From Microcoleus vaginatus WJT46-NPBG5 (GTDB taxonomy: Bacteria; Cyanobacteriota; Cyanobacteriia; Cyanobacteriales; Oscillatoriaceae): a stretch of DNA of 64,000 bases. Made by a program: the position numbers and the translations under genes. This document shows, piece by piece, positions 9,218 through 17,849 of this stretch (positions are counted from its first letter, which is position 1; the number at the start of each line of letters is the position of its first letter). A model generated the notes under the pieces. That model was given only the letters and a program-made list of their open reading frames with translations, was not told the origin of the DNA and made no database searches. The stretch covers positions 124,001 through 188,000 of the forward strand of contig JAHHHM010000001.1 in the NCBI GenBank assembly GCA_019359355.1, read 5' to 3'.

Positions 9218-10270
9218 TTATGGCAGTTTTTCGTATGCAGCCAAAATCATTTCTTCTGTTTCCTCCCAGCCGATACATTTATCGGTGACAGAAACCCCAT
9301 ATTTGAGTTGATCGAGTTGGCTTGGAATCGGAATTGATTGACCGCCTTCATAGATATTCGATTCCAGCATTAAGCCAACAATTGAAGTGTTGCCGTCCAC
9401 CATTTGTTGGATTACATTCTCAAAAACGTACCCTTGTTTTTTGTAATCTTTGTTAGAATTCCCGTGGCTGCAATCAATGACCATTCTCACTGCTTGATCG
9501 GCCTTTTGCAATCTTTCTTCTACTGCTTTTACATGATCTGGGTAAAAGTTAGGCTGACCATTCCCGCCTCTGAGAATAATATGACCGTAGGCATTGCCCG
9601 TCGTTTTAAAAACAGACACTAATCCTCTGGCATTAATCCCTAGAAAATGGTGAGGTTTGCTTGCTGATTGCAAGGCATTCAAAGCGACTTCTATACTGCC
9701 ATCTGTGCTGTTTTTGAAACCCACCGGCATCGAAAGCCCGCTAGCCATTTCCCGGTGCGTTTGTGATTCCGTGGTGCGTGCGCCGATTGCTGTCCAGGAA
9801 ATCAAGTCGCCGATATATTGCGGGACAATCGGATCGAGGGCTTCTGTGGCTGCCGGCAATTGCAATTCGGCAATTCCAATCAGGAACTGACGCCCCAGGT
9901 GTAAACCTTTTTCTATATGAAAAGAATCATCCATGTCTGGATCGTTAATTAATCCTTTCCAGCCCACGGTTGTGCGGGGTTTTTCAAAATAAACCCTCAT
10001 GATCAGTAAAAATTTATCTTTTACTTTCTCTGAAAGTGTTTTAAGGCGCTTTGCGTATTCATAGCCGGCATCTACATCATGAATGGAACACGGTCCAACA
10101 ACGATAAATTTCCGCTTATCCTTCCCATCTAGGATCTCTTGTATTTCTTTGCGATATTGCAAAACATGATTGCCGGTTGAAACCGTTAAGGGTAATTTGG
10201 CTTTGATTTCAATCGGACTAATTAAAATCTGGGCGTTTTCAATATGAGCGTCCAAGATTTTGTTGGGCAT
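9218..10270 (-). CDS. aroG: 3-deoxy-7-phosphoheptulonate (DAHP) synthase, class I
   Basis: Catalyses the first step of the shikimate pathway: phosphoenolpyruvate plus erythrose-4-phosphate gives DAHP, the precursor of Phe, Tyr, Trp and quinones. The class I (AroFGH-type) signature is clear: FIVVGPCSIHD, MRVYFEKPRTTVGWKGLINDP, RTTESQTHRE, ILRGGNGQPNFY and DCSHGNSNKDY. The frame is open to 10342, but a perfect AGGAGG sits 9 nt before ATG 10270, giving 350 residues, the usual length. E. coli isozymes are feedback-regulated by aromatic amino acids; which effector acts here is not visible. A hairpin follows the stop codon. Confidence 0.95.
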   Translation of the reverse strand: MPNKILDAHIENAQILISPIEIKAKLPLTVSTGNHVLQYRKEIQEILDGKDKRKFIVVGPCSIHDVDAGYEYAKRLKTLSEKVKDKFLLIMRVYFEKPRTTVGWKGLINDPDMDDSFHIEKGLHLGRQFLIGIAELQLPAATEALDPIVPQYIGDLISWTAIGARTTESQTHREMASGLSMPVGFKNSTDGSIEVALNALQSASKPHHFLGINARGLVSVFKTTGNAYGHIILRGGNGQPNFYPDHVKAVEERLQKADQAVRMVIDCSHGNSNKDYKKQGYVFENVIQQMVDGNTSIVGLMLESNIYEGGQSIPIPSQLDQLKYGVSVTDKCIGWEETEEMILAAYEKLP

Positions 10271-10623
10271 TTGGGCAGACCTCCTGATAGGGCTAGCGTG
10301 TGAGGATTCAGGCTGAGGTATCATGTTCAAGATGGGCGGCAAAGTCCTTACCTATCTTAGACCCTACTTGAGTAACACATCCAGGGGGAACGGTTAAGAA
10401 AATCTGTGAAGTCTTTACAAGGTCAGGGTTTTGTGATGAAAACACTTGACATTTATATTATTTTTCTAGGGTAGGAGTTGCAACTGCTTTGTGACTCCAC
10501 CCGATTTGATAGCGCCGGTGGGCATCAATCCTTGGTTCTAGAACTGTCTAGAGTGCAACTGTGCCGGCTGCTTAAGAGCATTCGCAGCTGCGTCGGCTGC
10601 TTAAAAGCATTTGTCTCTTCAAT
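10271..10623. other. Intergenic stretch upstream of DAHP synthase, with an 18-bp direct repeat
   Basis: Holds the DAHP synthase ribosome site and promoter region. It also carries two near-identical 18-bp copies of CGGCTGCTTAAGAGCATT, at 10565-10582 and 10594-10611 (one mismatch, 29 bp apart). Each copy contains the imperfect palindrome TGCTTAARAGCA. The repeats lie just downstream of the PIN-toxin stop codon. No gene is seen here. Confidence 0.5.
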
Positions 10624-11043
10624 TTAAGGCGATTGCAGAGTATTTAATAATTTGCCGGCGGATAACATTGATACAGGAGCATCTGCAAAATCTTTAGCAT
10701 CGCGTGTGATAATTGCATCAACATTATTTGCTAGCGGACAAGCTATCTGAACTGCATCTTCAAAATCATTTAAGTTAGAGGCAAAAGCACTCTCTAAAAT
10801 GCTCTTGTCAACTGTACATATTTCCATTAAGGTTAGCGTATCGGAGAGAGCCTGTTTTGCACGCTCAAGGCTCCGGGTTGCCCGTCTAACAATATAAAAG
10901 ATATTGGTTAAGGTTGTGGCCGCTACATATCCTTCTATTTCATCTCATGCGATGGACTCTAACAAAGCCGAAGCCTCTTCTACAAAGGGTTCGCGGTTGA
11001 GAATAACGTCTAGAATAATATTCGTATCCACCAAAACCCGCAT
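10624..11043 (-). pseudogene. VapC-like PIN-domain toxin interrupted by a stop codon
   Basis: Read from ATG 11043, the frame encodes a PIN-domain ribonuclease of VapC type: it opens RVLVDTNIILDVIL, has FEDAVQ in the middle and ends with IITRDAKDFADAP. The acidic residues expected for metal binding are all present. Codon 33 is TGA (10945-10947), where a CGA arginine codon would fit the context. The remaining 106 codons stay in frame to the normal stop. The downstream piece alone (67 codons from ATG 10827) lacks the first catalytic Asp. The start overlaps the stop of the antitoxin gene (TAATG). Most likely a recently inactivated toxin. Confidence 0.8.
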
Positions 11044-11279
11044 TATTGATATTTTTCCATTAAATAATCTACATAAGCTTCGGTGGCTTCAGCATCAGTG
11101 GGTGGGGAGGCATCTGTTTTTGCCATTCCCCGCAGTCGAGTTAATGCTCCCATGCGAGCAGCTTGATCAGGACGGGGTCTGAGTTCCTGTTGAAGCGACT
11201 GTGCAATTGCTTCCATTAAGGCTAAGCGATCCATTACCGATAAATTATAAATTTGTTTTTTCAGTTCTTGCAAAGACAT
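11043..11279 (-). CDS. VapB-like antitoxin of a toxin-antitoxin pair
   Basis: A 78-residue, mostly helical protein (MSLQELKKQIYNLSVMDRLALMEAIAQSL at the start, split here by function: a short N-terminal helix-rich dimerisation part, then a polar C-terminal tail DAEATEAYVDYLMEKYQ that would wrap the toxin). It precedes the PIN-domain toxin and overlaps it by one base in a TAATG junction, the standard translational coupling of such pairs. I infer the antitoxin role from this arrangement; sequence similarity within these short antitoxins is weak. The intact antitoxin beside a broken toxin suggests decay of the module. Confidence 0.7.
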   Translation of the reverse strand: MSLQELKKQIYNLSVMDRLALMEAIAQSLQQELRPRPDQAARMGALTRLRGMAKTDASPPTDAEATEAYVDYLMEKYQ

Positions 11280-11446
11280 GGTTTCTCCTCACTCAAAAAA
11301 TATTGTTAAACAATTTAATCGTATTATATCACTAAAGTTTATGAACTTTGGTCATAATTGGAGAAGAGATCAAGCCTTGAAGTGGTTCTGAAAATGTTAA
11401 TCTCTATTCATGATTAAAGAGTAACTTTACCCCCTACCACAACCCC

Positions 11447-12490
11447 ATGCAAATACACATTGAACCTTTTACAGTACACAAACGCTTTGCCCTCACAATT
11501 AGTCGCGGCACAACCGCCCAAACGACGAATATCTGGGTGAGAATCGAACACGCCGGCATTGAAGGATGGGGAGAAGCTTCACCTTTTTCGATTGGAAGCA
11601 ACCGGCAAACCACTGAGGATATCTTGGAAGCATTGCAGCCATTTGTCCGGCTTGCCGATGGCTTAAACCCTCTTAATCGGCAGCAAATTGAACAATTATT
11701 TATTGAACTTAAAACACCCTCTGCTGCCCGTGCGGCAATAGATACAGCCTTGCACGATTGGTTAGGTAAAAAAGTGGGATTGCCCCTATGGCAAATCTGG
11801 GGACTCAATCTTAAAGCAATCACCCCCATTTCTGTGACAATTGGAATTAATTCGCCAGAGGGTGCCAAAGAGCGGGTGCGGGATTGGTTTAAATTAACAA
11901 AATTCAAATTTGTTAAGGTAAAATTGGGCAGTACCGCTGGAATTGAAGCGGATAAAGCAATGCTGATGGCAGTCAAGGAAGAAGCGCCGCCTCAAACTAA
12001 ATTGAGTGTCGATGCTAATGGGGGGTGGAGTTTAGATGATGCCGTCAAAATGTGTTCGTGGCTTGCAGATTTAAATGTTAAATATGTGGAGCAACCGTTG
12101 CCGGCAGGACAGGAGAAAGATTTACTGATATTGAAAGAGAAATCACCCTTGCCTATTTTTGTCGATGAAAGTTGTTTCACCAGTCGAGATATTCCCAAAT
12201 TGGCAGATCGGGTGCATGGTATTAATATTAAATTGATGAAATCGGGAGGGTTAACTGAAGCGTTGCGGATGATTCACACGGCAAGAGCGTGTGGGTTGCA
12301 AGTGATGTTTGGTTGCTATTCTGATAGTTCGATTGCGAATACTGCAATGGCTCAATTATCACCTCTGGCAGATTATTTAGATTTAGATAGTCATTTGAAT
12401 TTGATAGATGATCCGTTTGTCGGCGCAGTGATAAAAAACGGTTGTTTGGTGCCAAATGATTTGCCGGGGTTGGGGCTAATTAAGAATTAG
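11447..12490 (+). CDS. dgcA: Dipeptide epimerase / DgcA-like N-acyl-glutamate racemase, enolase superfamily
   Basis: A 347-residue member of the muconate-lactonising/mandelate-racemase branch of the enolase superfamily. The KxK pair is in KFVKVKLG, the metal ligands are in DANGG, VEQPL and VDES, and the second-base lysine is in NIKLMKSGG. The DLDSH block near the end is typical of dipeptide epimerases, which invert L-Ala-D/L-Glu from murein. Paired with the DUF1611 gene 145 bp downstream, the alternative reading is DgcA, which racemises N-acetyl-D-glutamate in the DgcN-DgcA route of D-glutamate catabolism. The fold is certain; the choice between these substrates is inferred. Confidence 0.85.
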   Translation: MQIHIEPFTVHKRFALTISRGTTAQTTNIWVRIEHAGIEGWGEASPFSIGSNRQTTEDILEALQPFVRLADGLNPLNRQQIEQLFIELKTPSAARAAIDTALHDWLGKKVGLPLWQIWGLNLKAITPISVTIGINSPEGAKERVRDWFKLTKFKFVKVKLGSTAGIEADKAMLMAVKEEAPPQTKLSVDANGGWSLDDAVKMCSWLADLNVKYVEQPLPAGQEKDLLILKEKSPLPIFVDESCFTSRDIPKLADRVHGINIKLMKSGGLTEALRMIHTARACGLQVMFGCYSDSSIANTAMAQLSPLADYLDLDSHLNLIDDPFVGAVIKNGCLVPNDLPGLGLIKN

Positions 12491-12517
12491 GGTGTGTGGA
12501 TAAAGAAAAAATTGGAG

Positions 12518-12555
12518 TTTTTTAACCACAGATGCACATAAATAAACACAGATGT
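12518..12555 (+). repeat. Dispersed AACCACAGAT-type repeat, copy 1
   Basis: Begins with TTTTTTAACCACAGATG and ends with AAACACAGATG. Related copies lie at 35012-35057 (inverted), 39223-39250 and 54521-54579, always between genes. It occupies the gap between the epimerase and the DUF1611 gene. Confidence 0.65.
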
Positions 12556-12635
12556 AGCTGATAGTCTGTTGTTAAGGGTACTAGGAAGTTTGATGGATAA
12601 ACTAAAGTTTTGATGCTGAAAAATTAGTGGGTTTT

Positions 12636-13688
12636 ATGCTAACAAATCAAGATCGCGTTGCTATTCTATTACATGAAGGGATTCGTGGATCTTCTGGAAA
12701 AACCGGCTTATCCCTTTTACGTTTTAGTGAGGCGTCGATTGTGGCGGTAATTGACCGGCAGTGTGCCGGTGAGTCGCTGCCAGAATTAACCGGCATTGCG
12801 CGGGATGTGCCGATTGTTGCTTCGGTTGAGGAAGCAATTGCCTACAACGCAAATGTGTTATTAATCGGGATTGCGCCGTCTGGGGGTGCGCTGCCGGCAG
12901 AGTGGCTGGCGGAAGTTCGGCAGGCTGTGGCAGCGGGATTGTCGGTGGTGAATGGTTTGCACACGCAACTTGCCAAAGATGAGGAATTCCGGGAGTTGCT
13001 GCAAGAGGGACAGTGGATTTGGGATGTGCGGAAAGAACCGGCGCGTTTGGCAATTGGGGGTGCGAAGGCGCGATCACTGGCTTGCCGGCGCGTCTTGACG
13101 GTTGGCACAGATATGAGTATCGGCAAGATGTCTACGAGTTTGGAGTTAAACCGGGTGTCTGTGCGGCGTGGTTTGCGTTCCAAGTTTCTGGCAACGGGAC
13201 AAGCCGGCTTAATGATTGCCGGTGATGGGATTGCGCTGGATGCGGTGCGGGTGGACTTTGCTGCCGGCGCGGTGGAACAGATGGTGATGCAGTTTGGCAA
13301 CGATCATGACATTTTGCACATTGAGGGACAGGGTTCCCTGCTACATCCGGGATCAACGGCTACGTTGCCGCTGCTGCGCGGTTCTCAGCCAACTCATCTA
13401 GTGCTGGTGCATCGAGCCGGTCAAACTCATGTTCGCAATCATCCCCAGGTGCAGATTCCGCCGTTGCCGGTGGTGGTTCAGCTTTATGAGGCGGTTGCCG
13501 GTGCCGGTGGTGCGTTGCAGCCGGCGCGTGTCGCTGCCATTGCACTCAACACTCACCACTTAGATGAGCCGGCAGCCAGAGATGCAATCACACAACTTCA
13601 AGAAGAAGCCGGTTTGCCTTGCACCGATCCTGTGCGTTTTGGTGCTGATATTTTGTTAGATGCAGTGATGAATGCGGAAAGTTTATGA
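12636..13688 (+). CDS. dgcN: DUF1611 protein, DgcN-like (candidate D-glutamate N-acetyltransferase)
   Basis: A 350-residue DUF1611 protein. The N-terminal half has a Rossmann-like part (DVPIVASVEEAIAYNANVLL) and the C-terminal half a P-loop-like domain with GTDMSIGKMSTSLEL and the family hallmark EGQGSLLHPGS. I take ATG 12636; a GTG at 12627 is in frame. In marine proteobacteria and haloarchaea, DUF1611 proteins called DgcN acetylate D-glutamate and act with the epimerase-like DgcA, and here the two genes are adjacent and co-oriented. The role in a cyanobacterium, possibly recycling D-glutamate from peptidoglycan, is inferred from that pairing. It is GCCGGC-rich, like its neighbours. Confidence 0.82.
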   Translation: MLTNQDRVAILLHEGIRGSSGKTGLSLLRFSEASIVAVIDRQCAGESLPELTGIARDVPIVASVEEAIAYNANVLLIGIAPSGGALPAEWLAEVRQAVAAGLSVVNGLHTQLAKDEEFRELLQEGQWIWDVRKEPARLAIGGAKARSLACRRVLTVGTDMSIGKMSTSLELNRVSVRRGLRSKFLATGQAGLMIAGDGIALDAVRVDFAAGAVEQMVMQFGNDHDILHIEGQGSLLHPGSTATLPLLRGSQPTHLVLVHRAGQTHVRNHPQVQIPPLPVVVQLYEAVAGAGGALQPARVAAIALNTHHLDEPAARDAITQLQEEAGLPCTDPVRFGADILLDAVMNAESL

Positions 13689-13776
13689 CATAACTTTTCC
13701 CAAAAATGCCATATAACTGCATAATTACAGCCCAGTGCTCCCAATATACGTTTATATATATTTGGAGTTCTTTGTC

Positions 13777-14040
13777 ATGTCATGCCCTTACGATGGTAAA
13801 AATCTTCAAAAACTTCCTTGCCATTTTGTACAGCACCCTCAGAAGTCGCACCTATTTGTCTGTTGCGTTTGCAAAAACTCCTGTGATGCTCAAGAAGTAG
13901 ACAATCCCTTGGGCAGTTTATTAGGGCTTATAATTGCAGTCATTATTGTCATGGCTGTCATTGTGGACGGGAGAGCAGATGTACCGAACCCACCAGCCAC
14001 TGATACTAGACAATCTCTTAAGGTTGAACCCTTTCGCTAA
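13777..14040 (+). CDS. Small zinc-ribbon-like single-pass membrane protein
   Basis: An 87-residue protein; I choose ATG 13777 because GGAG lies 9 nt upstream, rather than the longer frame from 13735. The N-terminus has a Cys/His pattern (MSCPYDG, LPCHFVQHPQKSH, CCVCKNSC) that would make a zinc-ribbon or treble-clef-like knuckle. One membrane helix follows (about 47-62, LLGLIIAVIIVMAVI), then a short polar tail. No named family is recognised. The order metal-binding head, then membrane anchor, suggests a cytoplasmic head at the inner membrane. A hairpin terminator follows the stop. Confidence 0.65.
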   Translation: MSCPYDGKNLQKLPCHFVQHPQKSHLFVCCVCKNSCDAQEVDNPLGSLLGLIIAVIIVMAVIVDGRADVPNPPATDTRQSLKVEPFR

Positions 14041-14382
14041 TACTTAATGCTAAAGGTAATTTTATAATCAGTAAACTAAGCCGGTGGAATGCCGGCTTTT
14101 TTGTTGCCTTCAGTTTCAATCAGCTAGAAGCTATTTATCGCCCTAGTTGATTAGTGGTTAAGGATCATCACCCTGAAAAGCCTGCTGTGCCGGCATCTTG
14201 CCCCCTAGAAATCCGACAACCGATTTAAGATGACTATATTGCCGAATTTCAAACATTTCTTAAATTTCTTTAACAAGAAACACAGAAGGGCCGGCAGGTA
14301 GAATGCTACATTACCTTTTAATCTGGGTACTTTAAGCTTTGAAGCAGCTCAACCTTTAATACTTCAGCGCTGGATCTCTCTT
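14041..14382. other. Intergenic stretch upstream of the MASE1 kinase
   Basis: Apart from the terminator at 14078-14102, the 342-bp gap has no open frame or repeat I can support. The kinase promoter should lie in its last 150 bp. Confidence 0.45.
14078..14102 (+). terminator. Rho-independent terminator
   Basis: Hairpin AAGCCGG / CCGGCTT with a 7-nt loop, directly followed by a T-run (TTTTTT including the last stem bases), 38 bp past the stop of the zinc-ribbon membrane protein. Confidence 0.8.
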
Positions 14383-16818
14383 ATGAATCTGCTAGCTATC
14401 CCCAATCGTTCCAAAAAAGTTTTGCTAATCCTTTCGATTGCACTCATTTACTATGTTACAGCAAAACTTGGGCAATATCTTGCAATTCCGCCGGGATTCA
14501 TTACACCCGTCTATCCACCGTCCGGCATTGCGCTTGCCGCAATTTTGCTCATGGGCTATCAAGTTTGGTGGGGCATTTGGTTAGGAGCATTAATTGCAGC
14601 AACATGGGCATTTTTGGCAAATACAGGCATTTTGTCAATGTCGATTATTTCTGGTTTGGGTATTGCCACAGGTTCCGTCTTACAGGCAATCGTGGGTGCA
14701 TATCTGATTAAACACTTCATCGGTTCTCGCTATATATTTACCACTACACCTAACGTTACAAAATTTACTGGAATTGAACTGTTGAGCTGTATGGTGAGTC
14801 CAACCTTTGGTGTTACCACTATGTATCTGTGTGGATTCATTGATGGAAAAAACTACCTCATTAGCTGGTTAACGTTCTGGTTAGGAGATGCCATCGGCGT
14901 TCTAGTTATTGCACCGCTTCTGCTGTTTTGGATTGAGCATTGGTTCAGTAAGCGTAGCCTTAAAGGCGGCAAACCAACAAATACACTAACGCATCACTCA
15001 TCACGACAAGCAGTTCAGTCCACCTTGGAAATTGTGATCTGGACTTTCTTGCTATTAACCGTGGGAATCGTGGCCTTTGGCGTCGGCTATCCGGTTGAAT
15101 ATTTGCTGATTCCACTGTTAGTGTGGTCGGCATTTCGTTCTGAGCAACGGTTCACAGCAATTGCAATCTTTTTGGTTGCGGCATTAGCCATTGCCGGCGC
15201 AATTCGAGGAACCAGTTCATTCAATCGTAGCACCCTGAACGAATCTCTGCTGCTATTGCAAGCATTTATTGGAACTGTCTGCGTTACTACACTGATCTTG
15301 TCAGCCGTCGTCATGGAGCGAGAACAGGCAAAAGCACGGATAGAGCGAGTCAATGAAGAACTAGAGTTTAAAGTTGAGGAACGCACAGCAGCATTACAGC
15401 AATCTAAAGAAATTGCCGTTCGCGAAGCGGCGCGAAGTGCAGCGGCAAACCAGGCAAAGAGTGAGTTTCTCGCCAACATGAGCCACGAGTTAAGAACGCC
15501 GCTCAATGGCATTATGGGCTATGCCCAAATTTTGCAGCGATCTAAAACCGTCGGTGAAGAGGAACGAGGGCAGGTGAATGTGATCTACCAGTGTGGTTCC
15601 CACCTGCTAACCATGATCAACGACATTCTCGATCTCTCCAAAATTGAAGCCGGCAAGATGGAACTCAATCCCTCCGACTTCCACTTCCCTGCTTTTCTGC
15701 AAGGCGTTGCTGAAATGTGCCGCATTCGCGCCCAGCTAAAAGGCATCAACTTTAACTACGAATCCCCCGCCGACTTACCAACCGGCGTGCGTGCCGACGA
15801 AAAACGGTTGCGACAAGTTTTGCTCAACCTCTTGGGCAATGCGATCAAGTTTACTGATGACGGCAGCGTTACCTTAAATGTTAGCTTTGCTAGAGCAGAC
15901 AAAATACGCTTTGAAGTGCGCGATACCGGCGTTGGGATGTCTCCCGATCAGTTACAAAAGATATTTCTGCCTTTTGAACAAGTCGGTGACGCTAAACGCC
16001 AAGCCGAAGGCACGGGATTGGGACTTGCTATCAGCCAAAAGATTGTCAGCCTGATGGAGGGTACAATTCAAGTGCAAAGTGAAAAGGGAGTAGGCAGTAT
16101 CTTCTGGTTTGATGTTAGCTTACCCCAAGCAGACGAGTGGATGAAAACGGCTCAAGTTGATCGTCATGGACAGATCGTTGGAATCAAAGACTGGCAGCCT
16201 AAAATTCTTGTGGTGGATGATAAATGGGAAAACTGTTCTGTCGTGCTTAAGCTGTTGCAACCCATTGGATTTGAAGTAATGGAAGCCGGCAATGGTGAAG
16301 AAGGTTGGCAGAAGGTTCAGGAGTTTCAGCCCGATTTAGTGATCACCGATCTGATAATGCCCCAACTCGATGGATTTGAGCTGATGAAGCGTATCCGCGA
16401 ATCGAAGACTCTGAAACACATCCTCATTATTGTTTCCTCTGCGAGTGTCTTTGACACCGATCAGCATCAAAGTTTGGAAGCTGGAGGGGATGCGTTTTTA
16501 CCTAAACCTGTGCAGGCAACCGAACTTCTGAAAACACTCCGTAAGCATTTAAAAATTGAATGGGTTTATGAAGAAAGATTTCCAACTTCCGTTCAAGAAC
16601 TCACTGATAAAACCGAAATTGTTCCACCTTCTGTAACAGAAATTGAAACGCTCTACCAGTTAGCTGTTCGCGGAAGCTTCAAAGGCATTATCAAACAGGT
16701 AAAAATCCTGGAGCAATCGGATGAAAAATTTATTCCTTTTACTCAGACCTTACAGAAACTTGCACAAAATTTTCAAGATAAAGCCATTATAGAATTCCTC
16801 AATCTCTACAGGAGCTAG
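14383..16818 (+). CDS. MASE1-domain hybrid sensor histidine kinase with receiver domain
   Basis: An 811-residue signalling protein. Residues about 10-310 form a MASE1 membrane sensor (eight or so helices; FITPVYPPSGIALAA). A coiled linker (REQAKARIERVNEELEFKVEERT, broken across 310-350) leads to a HisKA domain with the phospho-accepting His in FLANMSHELRTPL near 368. The ATPase domain shows DTGVGMS and GTGLGLAIS. A receiver follows from about 608 (KILVVDDK) with its phospho-Asp in VITDLIMPQLDG near 655. The C-terminal 60 residues form a helical domain often found at the end of cyanobacterial hybrid kinases. The signal is unknown. A response-regulator relic lies just downstream. Confidence 0.93.
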   Translation: MNLLAIPNRSKKVLLILSIALIYYVTAKLGQYLAIPPGFITPVYPPSGIALAAILLMGYQVWWGIWLGALIAATWAFLANTGILSMSIISGLGIATGSVLQAIVGAYLIKHFIGSRYIFTTTPNVTKFTGIELLSCMVSPTFGVTTMYLCGFIDGKNYLISWLTFWLGDAIGVLVIAPLLLFWIEHWFSKRSLKGGKPTNTLTHHSSRQAVQSTLEIVIWTFLLLTVGIVAFGVGYPVEYLLIPLLVWSAFRSEQRFTAIAIFLVAALAIAGAIRGTSSFNRSTLNESLLLLQAFIGTVCVTTLILSAVVMEREQAKARIERVNEELEFKVEERTAALQQSKEIAVREAARSAAANQAKSEFLANMSHELRTPLNGIMGYAQILQRSKTVGEEERGQVNVIYQCGSHLLTMINDILDLSKIEAGKMELNPSDFHFPAFLQGVAEMCRIRAQLKGINFNYESPADLPTGVRADEKRLRQVLLNLLGNAIKFTDDGSVTLNVSFARADKIRFEVRDTGVGMSPDQLQKIFLPFEQVGDAKRQAEGTGLGLAISQKIVSLMEGTIQVQSEKGVGSIFWFDVSLPQADEWMKTAQVDRHGQIVGIKDWQPKILVVDDKWENCSVVLKLLQPIGFEVMEAGNGEEGWQKVQEFQPDLVITDLIMPQLDGFELMKRIRESKTLKHILIIVSSASVFDTDQHQSLEAGGDAFLPKPVQATELLKTLRKHLKIEWVYEERFPTSVQELTDKTEIVPPSVTEIETLYQLAVRGSFKGIIKQVKILEQSDEKFIPFTQTLQKLAQNFQDKAIIEFLNLYRS

Positions 16819-16947
16819 CAAGCAAATGTACCCAGCAATTGAAAATGCGGCAACATAAAACCAGTCCGCCGGCGCGGACTTTGATCACCCGCCTAGTTGT
16901 ATTGAGTCTGTGTCAATGTGACTTTTAGTTGCCTTTTTAACAAACCT

Positions 16948-17065
16948 GAGAGGCTCTTGATGTGATGCGGCCCGACATGGAAGGTTTTGAAGCTTGCCGG
17001 TAACGACAATCAAACCCCGTCAGCCGGGACATTCCCATTGGGTTCATAACAGCTTTGTCAGACAA
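16948..17065 (+). pseudogene. Relic of a response-regulator receiver domain
   Basis: Within the 266-bp gap after the hybrid kinase, one frame reads EALDVMRPDMEGFEACR, stop, RQSNPVSRDIPIGFITALSD. This matches the usual receiver-domain sequence around the phospho-Asp (LDVMMPDMDGFE) and the beta-4/alpha-4 part (IPVIFITAL). It has TGA before it and TAA inside it, so it cannot be translated as a domain. I read it as the remains of a single-domain or diguanylate-cyclase response regulator that once followed the kinase gene. Confidence 0.7.
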
Positions 17066-17084
17066 TACTTTTTATAGATACCCT

Positions 17085-17768
17085 CTAGGATTGAGGCTCT
17101 GACAAATCAGCAATTTGTTGAGAAAACCACAGTGCTGCGCTGCCGTTTGTTCCCTGGTTCAACTGCTGTAAAGTTTCCTCTAATAGAGAAACCGACAACC
17201 CTTCAAGTGCCACAGAAGTTTGACACTCTTTATAATTTCCCGATTCTTGTAAGCAAAACACAAATACTCTTTCAGCTCTGATATCCACAACCCAATATTC
17301 AGAAATTCCTAAAGCCGCATAAAGTTGTTTTTTCTCATCTAAATCGGTAGCTAGAGTCGTGTCAGCCACTTCACCCACCAGATCGGGAACTCGCCAATTA
17401 TCCAAATTAATTCGGCGGGGTTCTCCCTTTTGCCAGCGCGGCGAACCTTCTCCGATATAAAGCACTAAATCTGGCGAGGCACCTTGCTGGTTAGGTTTTT
17501 CAAGGACACATCCTCCCAGATCATCAAAAATCAGCTCTGGTTTAAGCGCGAACCAGAAACCAAACAGAAGTGTAAAAAGATTATTGAATCTCGCGTGGTC
17601 AATTCCTTCATTACCCATGTCAACAAAAAGAGAATTTTGATTAAAAAATAGCCTGATGTCTTCGTCTGCCGGCTCCTCCCGCAATCGCACATAATCTTCC
17701 CAGGTAGCCGATTGCCAGTGATGAAGCGGTTTAGATAAGGTGGGTTCGGCCAAAATTAAGCGATTCAT
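17085..17768 (-). CDS. Uma2-family (DUF820) putative restriction-endonuclease-fold protein
   Basis: A 227-residue Uma2/DUF820 protein of the PD-(D/E)xK nuclease-like fold, a family greatly expanded in cyanobacteria and of unproven function. Visible core: SPDLVLYIGEGSPRW, then VPDLVGEVADTTLATDLDEKKQLY and the family-typical ALGISEYWVVDIRAERVFVF. The acidic and lysine residues expected of the nuclease core (PDLV...E.AD...K) are present. It is a solitary minus-strand gene between the kinase and the OPT transporter. A second family member lies at 30914. Confidence 0.9.
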   Translation of the reverse strand: MNRLILAEPTLSKPLHHWQSATWEDYVRLREEPADEDIRLFFNQNSLFVDMGNEGIDHARFNNLFTLLFGFWFALKPELIFDDLGGCVLEKPNQQGASPDLVLYIGEGSPRWQKGEPRRINLDNWRVPDLVGEVADTTLATDLDEKKQLYAALGISEYWVVDIRAERVFVFCLQESGNYKECQTSVALEGLSVSLLEETLQQLNQGTNGSAALWFSQQIADLSEPQS

Positions 17769-17849
17769 AAAACCAAAAGTGCTTAAAATAGTACATCTGG
17801 AAAATCTATTTCTAATTTTATTCCTTTCTCCAAAGAGAGTTGATATTTT

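Noticed and set aside
12842-13300. Minus-strand open frame of 152 codons in the DUF1611 gene
   Set aside because: Antisense shadow of a well-supported gene; no ribosome site and no family resemblance.
14383-16818. Possibility that the MASE1 kinase carries an Hpt domain at its end
   Set aside because: The last 60 residues are helical but lack the Hpt histidine motif; they match the unnamed C-terminal domain common in cyanobacterial hybrid kinases.
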